From contig NZ_JABTEZ010000003.1 of NCBI RefSeq assembly GCF_015711605.1, positions 186,001-250,000 on the forward strand: a stretch of DNA of 64,000 bases. Reading direction: 5' to 3'. Numbering within the stretch: position 1 is the stretch's first letter; the number at the start of each line of letters is the position of its first letter. The notes under the pieces were generated by a model that was not told the origin of the DNA, ran no database searches, and saw only the letters and a program-made list of their open reading frames with translations. The DNA is from Planomonospora sp. ID67723. Lineage in GTDB: Bacteria > Actinomycetota > Actinomycetes > Streptosporangiales > Streptosporangiaceae. Shown piece by piece: positions 45,780 to 54,861 of this stretch. Position numbers and translations under genes: made by a program.

Positions 45780-47354
45780 CTACACCGGAGGTTCGTCGGG
45801 GATGTCGGCGATGTCGTCGAGGGCGGTGGCGAGCTCCTCCGGATCGTCGCCGATCCGCTCGGCGATCTCGATCAGCACGTGCAGCACCTCGTGCCGGTCG
45901 TGGCCGAGATCCAGCAGCCGCTGGGCGGCCTCCCACAACTGCGGCGGGTCACCCTCCCACAGGCGCGCGGCGATCTCCTCGTGCCAGGCCAGGTGCTCGT
46001 CGTAGTCGAACCGGTCGCGGTCGTCGCCGTGGTCGATCCCCAGCAGGACCCTGCGGTCGGTCTCGTCGGCGGGGTTGAGCAGGTCCAGCTTGACCTCGCC
46101 GTGCATGCCCTGCAGGAAGGGGAAGGCGAAGACCCGCCGGGCCAGGGCCGACAGGTCCCCGTCCGGCAGCAGCCGCTCCACCAGGTCGCGGTCGAGGCCG
46201 AAGGCCGTCGGATCGCGGTAGTTCTCGGCGAACTTGCCCGTCGCCTCCCAGATCCCGTCGAGCGTGGCCCGCAGGCCCTCGTCCGCCAGTCCGGTGCGGT
46301 GCGCGGCGAACCGGGCCCAGGCGGACAGGACGTACGGCACCGCCTCCTGCTCGGCCGGGCTCAGCATCACCTTGCGCGGCAGCCAGTCGAGCAGGAACGT
46401 CTCGCACTTGGTCGGGCTGATCCGCAGCGGGCGGCCGAAGTCCTGGTCGCAGCCGTAGTCGATGATGTGGTCGGCGCACCGGGAGGCCGCCGACGGGTCC
46501 GACAGCTGCTCGGCCGCCTCGGAGGAGAGGAACTCCGCGGCCAGCATCGCCCGGCGGTCACGGCTGTAGGGGGCCTCGCTGTGCAGGGGGGCCGGGCGCT
46601 TGCGGCCGGGCGGCAGCGCCTTGATCCGGGAGCGGGCGAACGCGTGGTAGGAGCTGTAGCTCTCGCTGACCGGGGCGATCGTCTTGCGGTCGCCGTACTC
46701 CGCCGTGGCCTTCATGGCCGACTCGAGCAGGGCCCTGGCCTGCTGCGGCTCGATCTCCTCGAATCGGAGCATCGCGTTGGCCTCGGCCTCGACCCGTGCC
46801 TGGTCCAGCAATCTGTCCACGTGCGAGGAGACCCACGCGTCGCGGGCGATGCCCCGCATGTTGTAGTCGACGACCACGACCAGGGCGTGCCGGTCCTCGC
46901 TGCTGTCGGCGCCCCGGTAGCCGAAGGTGCACACCACGGTGTCCTGGTCGCCGTAGGCGTCACGGGAGACGAAGCAGCCGGTCGGCTTCACCACGCCCAG
47001 CCGGTCGGCCCAGCGCGGCCTGGCCACGCCGCGCTCGATGAGCGCCAGCGCCGCGCCCTCGGCCTTGGCGGCCTGGCGTGCGGTGCCGAGGTAGGCGAGC
47101 GCGATCAGCAGGGTCAGCGCCGCGGGGGAGCCGGCCTTGGCCGCGTAATCGACCAGCCCTTCGCCGAGGACCTGCTCGGCGTCCCCGCGCCGCAGCCGCC
47201 GCCCCCACCAGGCGCCGACCATGTCGGAGACCATGAGCTCGGCGTCCAGAGGGCTGCGGACGGCCAGCAGCTCACGGGCGGCCAGCAGCATCTCGGAGAA
47301 AACCTCGTCCGGGGCCTGGCTTTCCCGGGGGTCCCTGCGGTGTCGGCGGCTCAA
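45780..47354 (-). CDS. conserved actinobacterial protein of unknown function, first in the pxp unit
   Basis: 524 residues from TTG 47354, chosen because GGAGG lies 7 bp upstream; the frame is open to 47582 without another ribosome binding site. Soluble and mostly helical, with no signal or membrane segment. The last ~100 residues (YDEHLAWHEEIAARLWEGDP, then AQRLLDLGHDRHEVLHVLIE) look like the DUF1841-type helical module with paired His residues; this is recall, not a search. It ends 7 bp before pxpA and so is transcribed with the 5-oxoprolinase genes. That link may be operonic chance rather than function. Confidence 0.75.
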   Translation of the reverse strand: MSRRHRRDPRESQAPDEVFSEMLLAARELLAVRSPLDAELMVSDMVGAWWGRRLRRGDAEQVLGEGLVDYAAKAGSPAALTLLIALAYLGTARQAAKAEGAALALIERGVARPRWADRLGVVKPTGCFVSRDAYGDQDTVVCTFGYRGADSSEDRHALVVVVDYNMRGIARDAWVSSHVDRLLDQARVEAEANAMLRFEEIEPQQARALLESAMKATAEYGDRKTIAPVSESYSSYHAFARSRIKALPPGRKRPAPLHSEAPYSRDRRAMLAAEFLSSEAAEQLSDPSAASRCADHIIDYGCDQDFGRPLRISPTKCETFLLDWLPRKVMLSPAEQEAVPYVLSAWARFAAHRTGLADEGLRATLDGIWEATGKFAENYRDPTAFGLDRDLVERLLPDGDLSALARRVFAFPFLQGMHGEVKLDLLNPADETDRRVLLGIDHGDDRDRFDYDEHLAWHEEIAARLWEGDPPQLWEAAQRLLDLGHDRHEVLHVLIEIAERIGDDPEELATALDDIADIPDEPPV

Positions 47355-47724
47355 GCGGTTTCCTCCACCGGCCGCGTGACTGTCGTCTGCGGATCTTAGC
47401 CGGTCTCCGCAGGCGTTCTCCGTGATTTCAGGGCGGGAACCGCCCGGCGACGCCACATTGGTGTGACCGCCCGCTCCGGCCCGGCCCTCGCCGTCACGCG
47501 CGATCGGAGCAATCTTAGCCTCAGACTCCGTCCGCACGGATGAATCCGGAGGATTCCAGCGCTCGAGTAGGCCCGGCCGCACCGGATGGCGCCCCGCGCC
47601 GCTCCGCGGCCGGGTCCTCGCCGTGCACCGCTGCCGGGCTCTCTCCCGGGCCTCTCGGCCCGCAGCCCCGCGTCCCGGCGGCGGAGGACCCGGCGAGGAG
47701 CGCCGTCATCCCGGCGTCACCGGC

Positions 47725-47796
47725 AATCCCTGGAATCCCTGGAATCGCCGGGGTCGCCGGAATCCGTGGAATCGCCGGGGTCGCCGGGGTCGCCGG
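47725..47796. repeat. 9-bp tandem repeat array (eight units)
   Basis: Eight contiguous 9-bp units alternating between AATCCCTGG-type and GGTCGCCGG-type variants, with a ninth degraded unit. The period is a multiple of three in non-coding DNA. Confidence 0.85.
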
Positions 47797-47819
47797 GGTC
47801 ACTGTTGTCCCGTCGTGGC

Positions 47820-47855
47820 GTCACCTCAGGGATGTGGGATGTCACCTCAGGGATG
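47820..47855. repeat. direct repeat with 21-bp period
   Basis: GTCACCTCAGGGATG occurs at 47820-47834 and 47841-47855; a partial GATGTCACC copy follows. Confidence 0.7.
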
Positions 47856-47895
47856 CCACGGGTGGATGTCACCGGGGGACGTCACCGCAAACGCG

Positions 47896-48135
47896 TCATC
47901 GCAGGCCCCGCGGCGGCGGGGCGGAGTTGACGATGGCGAGGAGATGCTCGCGGGCGACGCGCTCTATCACCTCGGGTGTGGCCTCGACGCCGAGGTGCTC
48001 GGTGCAGGCGCGCACGTCGGCCACGCACCTGTCCACGGTCTCGAGAGGGACGGTGAGGAACTCGGCGGCCAGACGGGCGCACACGGGTTCGCGGAGCGTC
48101 GTCGTGGTGGTGGAACGGATGGCGAGAGCGGGCAT
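47896..48135 (-). CDS. 79-aa small helical protein (three-helix-bundle type)
   Basis: Small soluble protein from ATG 48135 (GGAGG 12 bp upstream; an in-frame GTG at 48144 is closer to it). Two or three amphipathic helices: EPVCARLAAEFLTVPLETV, VDRCVADVRACTEHLGV and PEVIERVAREHLLAIV. The pattern resembles the short three-helix-bundle dimerisation proteins common in actinomycetes. It has its own housekeeping promoter. Function unknown. Confidence 0.65.
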   Translation of the reverse strand: MPALAIRSTTTTTLREPVCARLAAEFLTVPLETVDRCVADVRACTEHLGVEATPEVIERVAREHLLAIVNSAPPPRGLR

Positions 48136-48200
48136 GGATGTCACATTCCTCCGGGTTACCGGGGACATACCCCGGATGGGCGGCGAGGACGTGCGTTTTC

Positions 48201-48228
48201 ATTCCACAACGTATCGCGCCTGTGTCAA
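48201..48228 (-). promoter_or_regulatory. promoter of the 79-aa protein gene
   Basis: Reverse-strand TTGACA (48228-48223) and TGGAAT (48206-48201), 16-bp spacing, about 60 bp upstream of the gene. Confidence 0.6.
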
Positions 48229-48660
48229 CCCTTCGATGGGGGTGAGGGAAAGCTGACCCCTGCCTTGACTCAAGACGGCTCGGCAAAAGTAAAAGAGGGC
48301 TCTCGAAGGGGAAGCCAAATCTGACGCGAGTCAGTATTCTGATCTTACTTGAGGCGTTGACCGGGACGAGGTGGGCGGTTGTCGGGACGGTCCAGCTCGA
48401 TCCTGCTAGTGTCCTGGCCGCGAGCGCTCGAGGGCGCTGGTGACAATCCCGCCGTCACGCCGCGGCCCGGCGCGTTACCGTGGGCATCCTGGTCCTCGGG
48501 CCGGGGCGGTTCATCGCATCATGGGCGGGACTTCCGTCCGTAGGTGCCCATCGCCGATGATGTAGTACAGGATCCGGTCTCCCGGATCCGCGCTACGCCG
48601 ATTCGCAAGTTTGGAGATGTGCCTCGTGGGAGACCCTGGCACGCGACGGAGGTGCCGACC
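48229..48660. other. upstream region of the PAS-GAF-SpoIIE gene
   Basis: About 430 bp. It must contain the forward promoter of the phosphatase gene. Several TTGAC-like elements occur (near 48271 and 48357), but I cannot pick one with a convincing -10. An open frame reaches back to 48544 without a ribosome binding site. No RNA gene seen. Confidence 0.45.
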
Positions 48661-50754
48661 ATGAGCGCCGAAACCTCCGTGCCCCGTCCCCGGGAGTCGG
48701 GTGTGGACATCTCAGACGCCGGCCTGTTGCAGGGTCTGCTGTCCCAGTCGCCGTTCGCCTTCGCGTTCTTCGACCCCGCCGGTCGTTTCCAGCGGGTGGA
48801 CGAGGTCTTCGCGAGCGTGGTGGGCCTGCCCGCCGAGCGACTGGTCGGCCGCGCCCCGGGCGAGCTGCTCTCCGCCGACCTGACCGCCCTGATCGAAGGG
48901 TCGGTCCGCGGCGTCGTGGAGGGCGCCGAGGTCGAGAGCGGCCAGCGCGTCCGGGTCCGCACGGCCGGCGGGGAGACCCGTCACTGGTCCCTCACCTTCT
49001 CCCCGATCCACGACGACAAGGGCACGCTGCGCGCGGTCTGCCTGGTCGGCGTCGACGTCACCGAGAGCAAGCAGGTCGAGGAGGACCTGCGGCGCAGCGA
49101 GGAGCGATACCGCTCGCTCGTCGAGGCGCAGTCGCAGCTCGTGTGGATCACCGCGCCCAACGGCGGGATCCTGGAGGACGCGCCGCAGTGGCGGGCCATC
49201 ACCGGTCAGGGGCTGGAAGACTACTTCGCCTACGGCTGGCTGGAGGCCGTCCACCCCGAGGACCGGGCGTACACCGAGGAGGCGTGGCGCGAGGCGCTGC
49301 GCGGGCGGACCATGTTCGAGTGGAACTACCGCGTCCGCACCCGCGCCAGCGGCTACCGCCACTTCGAGGTGCGGGCCGTGCCGATCATCCGGCACGGCAA
49401 GGTGGTCGAGTGGGTCGGCGCGAACACCGACGTCACCCCGCAGCGCGAGGCCGAGGAGATGCGGGGCCGGCTGACCGACCAGCTCGGCGCCGCCGCCCTG
49501 CGCACGGCGCGGCTGCAGGGGGCCACGGCGATACTCGCCGAGGCGCTCACGGTCGAGCAGGTCGTCCAGGTCATCATCGACGTGGGCCGTACGGCGCTGG
49601 CCGCCGACCGCTCGGCGGTGGCGCTGCTCGACCCCGACCGGGCCGCGCTGAAGCTGGTCAACAGCGGCGGCATCCCGGATGTCCCCGGTGCGCCGGGGGA
49701 GGAGATCCCGCTCTCGCACTCCAGCGTGATGACCATGGCGGTCAACAGCCGCCGTCCGGTCTTCGCCGAGTCGCCCGAGAGCCTGCGCTCCCAGCTCGTG
49801 GACGCCGGGGGCGACGAGGAGGTCATCAACGGGTTCCTCGCCCACAGCGACGAGCGGGCGTGGGTTGGTCTGCCGCTGCTGGCCGCGGGCCGCGCCCTGG
49901 GCGCGCTGCGGTTCTCCTTCACCCGCCCCCAGAAGATCTCCCAGGAGGACGGCGTCTTCCTGGAGGCCCTCGCCGGGCAGTGCGCGCTCGCCGTCGAGCG
50001 GGCCACCCTGTTCGAGCGGGAGCACCGCACCGCCGAGACGCTCCAGCGCAGCCTGCTGCCGGACCGCCTGCCGGTGGTGCGCGGGCTGACGCTCGCCCAG
50101 CGCTTCCGCTCCGGAAGCCGCCACGTGCAGGTCGGCGGTGACTGGTACGACGCGTTCGTCCTGCAGGACGGCCGGGTGGCGGCGGTGGTCGGCGACGTGA
50201 TGGGCAAGGGCGTCAAAGCCGCGGCCGGAATGGGCCGCATCCGCAACGCGATGCGGGCCCTGGCCCTGACCAACCCGCCGCCTGCGGCCGTCCTCACCGG
50301 CCTGGACCGGGTCTTCGAGGCCACCGAGGAGGAGGAGCAGGTCACCACCCTCGCCTACATGGTGGTCGAGCCGGGCACGGGAGAGGGCACGCTGGCGCTG
50401 GCCGGCCATCCGCCGCCCCTGCTGGTCTCGCCGCAGGGCGTGCCGTTGCTGTGCGAGGGGGAGCCGGGCACCCCGCTCGGCTGGCCGGCGAGCCGCAGGC
50501 AGTTCCGGTTCTGCGTCCCGCCCGGCCACACCGCCGTCCTGTACTCCGACGGCCTCGTGGAGAACCGTAAGCGCGGGCTGGATGCCGGACTCGCCGAACT
50601 TTGCTCTGTTGTGACCGAAGCGCCCCCGGAGGTCGTAGGAAGTCCGCATATGCTGTTGGATTTCCTGGTGGATCGCATGTTGGCAGGGTATGAGCAGGAT
50701 GATGACGTCACGGTGCTCGCAATTCATGTTCCTCCGACGACGAAGAGTGACTGA
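48661..50754 (+). CDS. PAS-PAS-GAF-PP2C (SpoIIE-type) serine phosphatase
   Basis: 697 residues. GGAGG (48648-48652) fixes ATG 48661. Two PAS domains (about 20-135 and 145-265, the second with the PAC segment EWNYRVRTRASGYRHFEVRA), a GAF domain (about 300-455), then a SpoIIE/RsbU PP2C phosphatase (about 470-690) with metal-binding GGDWYDAF and VGDVMGKG. Such proteins sense a ligand or redox signal and dephosphorylate an anti-anti-sigma factor, releasing an alternative sigma factor. No partner RsbW/RsbV-type gene lies nearby, so the target is elsewhere. Cytoplasmic, no membrane helix. hrdB follows 240 bp downstream with its own promoter. Confidence 0.93.
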   Translation: MSAETSVPRPRESGVDISDAGLLQGLLSQSPFAFAFFDPAGRFQRVDEVFASVVGLPAERLVGRAPGELLSADLTALIEGSVRGVVEGAEVESGQRVRVRTAGGETRHWSLTFSPIHDDKGTLRAVCLVGVDVTESKQVEEDLRRSEERYRSLVEAQSQLVWITAPNGGILEDAPQWRAITGQGLEDYFAYGWLEAVHPEDRAYTEEAWREALRGRTMFEWNYRVRTRASGYRHFEVRAVPIIRHGKVVEWVGANTDVTPQREAEEMRGRLTDQLGAAALRTARLQGATAILAEALTVEQVVQVIIDVGRTALAADRSAVALLDPDRAALKLVNSGGIPDVPGAPGEEIPLSHSSVMTMAVNSRRPVFAESPESLRSQLVDAGGDEEVINGFLAHSDERAWVGLPLLAAGRALGALRFSFTRPQKISQEDGVFLEALAGQCALAVERATLFEREHRTAETLQRSLLPDRLPVVRGLTLAQRFRSGSRHVQVGGDWYDAFVLQDGRVAAVVGDVMGKGVKAAAGMGRIRNAMRALALTNPPPAAVLTGLDRVFEATEEEEQVTTLAYMVVEPGTGEGTLALAGHPPPLLVSPQGVPLLCEGEPGTPLGWPASRRQFRFCVPPGHTAVLYSDGLVENRKRGLDAGLAELCSVVTEAPPEVVGSPHMLLDFLVDRMLAGYEQDDDVTVLAIHVPPTTKSD

Positions 50755-50859
50755 ATGAAACAGTCATAAGGGTTGCTTTCGGGTATCGGTGCCCTACTTC
50801 CGTACGCACTACTGTCTTCGTCGGCCTAGGGTGGAGGGCAACCGCCAGGAGGCGGCCGT

Positions 50860-50931
50860 ATGAATCACGGTGTCGTGCCAGAATGCTGGGCAGGTGCGTC
50901 GAGGTTCCGCGGCCTCGCTGACCACAACTAG
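50860..50931 (+). CDS. 23-aa upstream ORF in the hrdB leader
   Basis: ATG 50860 has a perfect AGGAGG (50847-50852) 7 bp upstream and a TAG at 50929-50931. A -10-like TAGGGT (50827-50832) would put the transcription start about 10 bp before the ribosome binding site. The ORF contains adjacent Cys-Trp codons (TGC TGG) but no run of a single amino acid. Its initiation signals are stronger than those of hrdB itself, 65 bp downstream. Whether it regulates hrdB is unknown. Confidence 0.6.
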   Translation: MNHGVVPECWAGASRFRGLADHN

Positions 50932-50995
50932 AGGCATCCGCCCCTAGCGGGCATCTGAGTCCATATCTCGTCTCGCTTTCCTTCGAGAGGTGTTC

Positions 50996-52627
50996 GTGTC
51001 GCCTGCAAGTTCGACTCGCTCGAAGCCATCCGAGCTGAACGAGCCCGTCATTCAGCAGCTGATGGAGCGGGGGCGCTCGCAGGGGTTCCTCGAGTCCGAG
51101 GATGTCCGTAAGGCCGTCGAGGAAGCGGACATTCCGATGGCGCAGGTCGCTGGAATCCTGCGCAGCCTCAGCAAAGAGGGCATCACCGTACGACTGACTG
51201 CTGAGGACTCCGCAGCCCCCAAGAAGCCCCGGCCCCAGGCCAAGCGCCGGGCCCCCGCAGCGCCCGCCGCCCCGGTCAAGAAGACCAAGACCGCCGCGGC
51301 GGCGGCCAAGGAGCAGCCCGAGACCGTCACCGCGGTCGTCGGCGGTTCCGAGCCCGCGCCCGCGGCCAAGAAGCCGGTCGCTCCGGTGAAGAAGGCCGCT
51401 CCGGCGGCCAAGAAGCCGGTCGCCGGCCCCGCCAAGGGCACGGGTCCCCAGGACTCCGCGCCCAAGGCCGACCCGAAGCCGAAGGCGGTCGACGTCGAGG
51501 ACGAGGAGGAGATCGACCTCGAGGACGTCGAGATCGAGGACTTCGACCTGGAGGTGGAGGCCGAGGAGGTCGAAGTCGAGGTCGAGGCCGAGGCGGAGAC
51601 CGAGGAGGAGCCCAAGGTCGAGGTCGAGGCCGTCGTCGTGCAGAGCGACGACGAGGTCCTGATCCTCTCCGACGACGACGACGACGCCCCCGTGGCCCAG
51701 GTCGCCGCCGCCGGTGCCACCGCCGACCCGGTCAAGGACTACCTCAAGCAGATCGGCAAGGTCCCCCTGCTCAACGCCGAGCAGGAGGTCGAGCTCGCCA
51801 AGCGCATCGAGGCCGGCCTGTTCGCCGAGGAGCAGCTCGGCACCGACGGCGACAAGCTCCCGGTGGACGTCCGCGCCGAGCTGGAGTGGATCGCCGAGGA
51901 CGGCCGCCGCGCCAAGAACCACCTGCTGGAGGCCAACCTCCGTCTGGTGGTCTCGCTGGCCAAGCGCTACACCGGCCGCGGCATGCTCTTCCTGGACCTG
52001 ATCCAGGAGGGCAACCTGGGCCTGATCCGTGCGGTCGAGAAGTTCGACTACACCAAGGGCTACAAGTTCTCCACCTACGCCACCTGGTGGATCCGGCAGG
52101 CGATCACCCGGGCCATGGCCGACCAGGCGCGGACGATCCGCATCCCGGTCCACATGGTCGAAGTGATCAACAAGCTGGCCCGGGTCCAGCGGCAGATGCT
52201 GCAGGACCTCGGCCGCGAGCCGACTCCCGAGGAGCTGGCCCGCGAGCTCGACATGACCCCGGAGAAGGTCATCGAGGTCCAGAAGTACGGCCGCGAGCCG
52301 ATCTCCCTGCACACCCCACTGGGTGAGGAGGGCGACAGCGAGTTCGGTGACCTCATCGAGGACTCCGAGGCGATCGTCCCCGCGGACGCGGTCAGCTTCA
52401 CGCTCCTGCAGGAGCAGCTCCACTCCGTGCTGGACACGCTGTCCGAGCGCGAGGCGGGCGTGGTCTCCATGCGGTTCGGCCTCACCGACGGCCAGCCGAA
52501 GACCCTGGACGAGATCGGCAAGGTCTACGGGGTGACGCGGGAGCGCATCCGGCAGATCGAGTCCAAGACCATGTCCAAGCTCCGCCACCCGTCCCGTTCC
52601 CAGGTGCTGCGCGACTACCTGGACTAG
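50996..52627 (+). CDS. hrdB: principal sigma factor (HrdB/SigA/RpoD)
   Basis: 543 residues from GTG 50996 (GAGAGG 5 bp upstream; GTG 50990 overlaps that site). Region 1.1 is followed by a long Ala/Lys/Pro-rich and then very acidic linker (about 70-245), typical of actinomycete principal sigma factors. Then come region 1.2 ([20 protein letters not shown]), regions 2.1-2.4 ([20 protein letters not shown] and [10 protein letters not shown]), region 3 ([18 protein letters not shown]) and region 4 ([19 protein letters not shown]). It directs RNA polymerase to housekeeping promoters. A 23-codon upstream ORF lies in its leader. yaaA, parE and parC follow, as around hrdB in streptomycetes. Confidence 0.97.
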   Translation: MSPASSTRSKPSELNEPVIQQLMERGRSQGFLESEDVRKAVEEADIPMAQVAGILRSLSKEGITVRLTAEDSAAPKKPRPQAKRRAPAAPAAPVKKTKTAAAAAKEQPETVTAVVGGSEPAPAAKKPVAPVKKAAPAAKKPVAGPAKGTGPQDSAPKADPKPKAVDVEDEEEIDLEDVEIEDFDLEVEAEEVEVEVEAEAETEEEPKVEVEAVVVQSDDEVLILSDDDDDAPVAQVAAAGATADPVKDYLKQIGKVPLLNAEQEVELAKRIEAGLFAEEQLGTDGDKLPVDVRAELEWIAEDGRRAKNHLLEANLRLVVSLAKRYTGRGMLFLDLIQEGNLGLIRAVEKFDYTKGYKFSTYATWWIRQAITRAMADQARTIRIPVHMVEVINKLARVQRQMLQDLGREPTPEELARELDMTPEKVIEVQKYGREPISLHTPLGEEGDSEFGDLIEDSEAIVPADAVSFTLLQEQLHSVLDTLSEREAGVVSMRFGLTDGQPKTLDEIGKVYGVTRERIRQIESKTMSKLRHPSRSQVLRDYLD

Positions 52628-52655
52628 GACTCCGACGGCAGGACTCTGCCGACGA

Positions 52656-52687
52656 GAGCGGCCCGCGCCCACCGGCGCGGGCCGCTC
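52656..52687 (+). terminator. hrdB terminator
   Basis: 14-bp stem GAGCGGCCCGCGCC/GGCGCGGGCCGCTC with a CACC loop, 28 bp after the stop. Confidence 0.85.
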
Positions 52688-52777
52688 CGCCGTTTACACG
52701 ATGCCGGCTACACGATCGTGACGGCGATGTCGCTCGCCGTCACAGGCGGAGTCCGGGCTCCGCCGTCCGGGCGCCGG

Positions 52778-53512
52778 TCAGGTCAGCACGTCGACGGTCC
52801 AGGACCGGCTGCCGGTCGGGGCGGGACCGAGGGCGACGGTGTGGCCCAGCTCGTCGAGGACCTTGACCAGCTCGTCCGGGGACTGCGGGTCGACGTCTCC
52901 CAGCAGCAGGGACCGGGCGATCGCGCCCCTGGTCGCCTTGGCCATGTGGCTGACGACCTTGCCGTCCTTGAGCACCCGCACGGCCACCGCGCGGTCGCCG
53001 GGCCGCCAGGCCGCCGCGTAGGTACTGGAGCGCAGGTCCACGACCAGGCCGGGCTCCGCATCGAGGACCGGGGTGACCGAGCGGCGCCAGAAGGCCCCCA
53101 GCCCGCCGAGCGGCGGCAGGTTCACACCCATGGACAGCCGGTACGGCGGGATCCTGTCGGTGATCCGGAGCAGCCCCCAGAGCCCGGAGAAGATCAACAG
53201 CCGCTCCTGTGCCCGGACGGCCGCCTCCGGCGGCAGAGAGGCCAAGCCGAGGTTGTCGTAGAGCACCCCGGTGTAGAGTCCGGCGGCCGTGAGCGTGGGC
53301 ACGGTCCGGAGTAGACGGTTCTTGTCGATCTCGCCGAGCTGGCCCTCTGAGAGCCCGAGCACGGCGCGAGCCCGTGACCCCTCGCACAACGCGGTCAACG
53401 CGTCCAGGACGGCCTGCCGGGGCAGGGAGGGAAAGCTCAGGGTGGACAGGTCGAGAACGGGGCCGTCGCCCGCTCCGGCCTTGCCCTCCGACGGGGGAAG
53501 CAGGATCAGCAC
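52778..53512 (-). CDS. YaaA-family peroxide-stress protein (DUF328)
   Basis: 244 residues from GTG 53512. The N-terminal LLPPSEGKAGAGDGP, the middle RLLIFSGLWGLLRITDRIPPYR and the C-terminal HMAKATRGAIARSLL are hallmarks of the YaaA family. In E. coli YaaA lowers free iron and limits hydroxyl-radical damage during peroxide stress. A -10-like TATGCT lies just upstream of the start. It is convergent with hrdB and divergent from the GNAT gene. Confidence 0.9.
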   Translation of the reverse strand: MLILLPPSEGKAGAGDGPVLDLSTLSFPSLPRQAVLDALTALCEGSRARAVLGLSEGQLGEIDKNRLLRTVPTLTAAGLYTGVLYDNLGLASLPPEAAVRAQERLLIFSGLWGLLRITDRIPPYRLSMGVNLPPLGGLGAFWRRSVTPVLDAEPGLVVDLRSSTYAAAWRPGDRAVAVRVLKDGKVVSHMAKATRGAIARSLLLGDVDPQSPDELVKVLDELGHTVALGPAPTGSRSWTVDVLT

Positions 53513-53631
53513 GGTCTCCGAGCATAGGCGCTGTCCACCGGGCATCCCGCCAGGTGCGGCTGCCTCACCGCCGGGTCGCGGCAACGGGCCAGGGACGGCC
53601 CGGCCTGCGACGCGCTCTAGGATCTCCTGCC

Positions 53632-54384
53632 ATGATCGATGAAATGTTCGACAGGCTCGTCGACCAGGCCTGGCCCGCACTCGGCCGGACGGCGGCCGGA
53701 GGATGGACGCTGCGGACGGCGGGCGGGGTGACGAAACGGGCCAACTCGGTGCTGCCGCTGGGTGAGCGGGAGGACCTGGAGGCGGCCGTGGAAGAGGCGG
53801 AGAGGTTCTACGCCGGGCGGGGACTGCCGTGCGCGTTCTCCATCGGCGCGGGTGCGACCCCCGGCCTGGACGAACTGCTCGGCGCCCGCGGCTACCGGGT
53901 GGTGGATCCCACGCTCGTGATGACCGCGCCACTGGCGAAGGCCGTACCGGAGGGCTGCGGGGACGCGGAAGCGGGCGGCGGGAGGCCGGCGGAGGTCCGG
54001 CTCTCGGCGGCGCCCGCGCCGGAGTGGCTGGGCGTCTGGTGGAGCGTGGACGGAAGGCCCGGCGGGGATGTGGAGACGGCCCGCCGGATCCTCACCGGCG
54101 TGCCCGCCGCCTACGCCTCGCTCGGCGGAGACGAGGGGGAGGAGGCGGTCGGCCGGGGCGTCACGCAGGGAGAGTGGTTCGGGGTCTACTGCATGGCCAC
54201 GCTGCCGCACGCGCGGCGTCGCGGTCATGCGGGACGCCTGCTGGACGCCCTGCTCTCACATGGGCGAGAGCAGGGCGCGAAACAGGCATATCTGACCGTG
54301 GTGGAGGCCAACACCGGGGCCCGGTCGCTCTACGAGCGTCTGGGCTTCACGACGGTGGGCCGATATCACTATCGGGTCCGCTAG
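53632..54384 (+). CDS. GNAT N-acetyltransferase
   Basis: 250 residues. The acetyl-CoA binding segment LPHARRRGHAGRLLDALL is in the C-terminal half, and the terminal VEANTGARSLYERLGFTTVGRYHYR is the standard GNAT ending. The N-terminal half is a diverged GNAT-like module, so this may be a double-GNAT protein with one active site. A -10-like TAGGAT just upstream of ATG 53632 suggests a leaderless mRNA. The substrate is unknown. Confidence 0.88.
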   Translation: MIDEMFDRLVDQAWPALGRTAAGGWTLRTAGGVTKRANSVLPLGEREDLEAAVEEAERFYAGRGLPCAFSIGAGATPGLDELLGARGYRVVDPTLVMTAPLAKAVPEGCGDAEAGGGRPAEVRLSAAPAPEWLGVWWSVDGRPGGDVETARRILTGVPAAYASLGGDEGEEAVGRGVTQGEWFGVYCMATLPHARRRGHAGRLLDALLSHGREQGAKQAYLTVVEANTGARSLYERLGFTTVGRYHYRVR

Positions 54385-54389
54385 GGCTC

Positions 54390-54620
54390 CTACCGTTCGT
54401 CGTTGGGCGCGACCGCGGGGGTGGCGCTGAGGCGAGCCGACTCGTCCTGGATGTCGGCACCCTTGTCCCGCAGCACGGTTACGTGCTGGCGGCCGTGGTG
54501 GGCGCAGAACAGCAGCTCCCCACCTACGGGAAGGGTTGCGCGGATATAGGCCTGGGCGCCACACCGGTCACACCGGTCCGTGGCGGTCAGCGGCTTGGCG
54601 GGGGCGAGAGCTCCAGTCAC
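54390..54620 (-). CDS. DUF7455-type small zinc-ribbon protein
   Basis: 76 residues. Cys17-x-x-Cys20 (CDRCGAQA) and Cys39/His42 (LFCAHHGRQH) form a likely zinc site. The arrangement matches the DUF7455 small proteins found next to hrdB/parE in actinomycetes; function unknown. GTG 54620 has AAAGGCG upstream. Convergent with the GNAT gene, 5 bp apart. Confidence 0.85.
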   Translation of the reverse strand: MTGALAPAKPLTATDRCDRCGAQAYIRATLPVGGELLFCAHHGRQHVTVLRDKGADIQDESARLSATPAVAPNDER

Positions 54621-54778
54621 GTATCGCCTTTCGGGTCATCCCCGGGGTTGGGGGATCTGGCGTCAGTCACTTGAGACAACATCTAACCCGATACGGACGT
54701 TCCCAACCGACCCCCGGCTACGCCGAGAGCGGAATGTATCCGTGGGTGATGGGGATCACGCTCGAAGTAACAGTGTTG

Positions 54779-54791
54779 GCCACCTGGTGGC
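54779..54791. promoter_or_regulatory. inverted repeat in the parE promoter region
   Basis: GCCACCTGGTGGC, 6-bp perfect arms around T, about 30 bp upstream of a TAGGCT -10 (54823-54828). Possible regulator site for parE or for the divergent DUF7455 gene. Confidence 0.45.
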
Positions 54792-54861
54792 AAGCTAGGA
54801 CGCGTCGCGGCGGGAAGAACGGTAGGCTGCGCACACGTGTTCGAGCACAGAGGGAGTGGGT

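Larger units (their letters stand above)
47355..47895. other. 540-bp intergenic region with minisatellite-like repeats
   Basis: Between divergent-facing units. No open frame here has a ribosome binding site and coding bias together. It holds the 9-bp array and 21-bp direct repeat listed separately. The first ~100 bp upstream of the TTG 47354 gene should contain its promoter. Confidence 0.5.

Noticed and set aside
47725-47855. Repeat array as a CRISPR locus
   Set aside because: Units are 9 bp with no spacers and no cas genes nearby.
48544-48660. Extended N-terminus of the PAS-GAF-SpoIIE protein from ATG 48544
   Set aside because: No ribosome binding site there, whereas GGAGG lies 8 bp before ATG 48661.
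50781-50786. GGGTAT as a stress-sigma (SigB-type) promoter of hrdB
   Set aside because: The -10-like hexamer matches, but no GTTT-type -35 lies at the required distance upstream.
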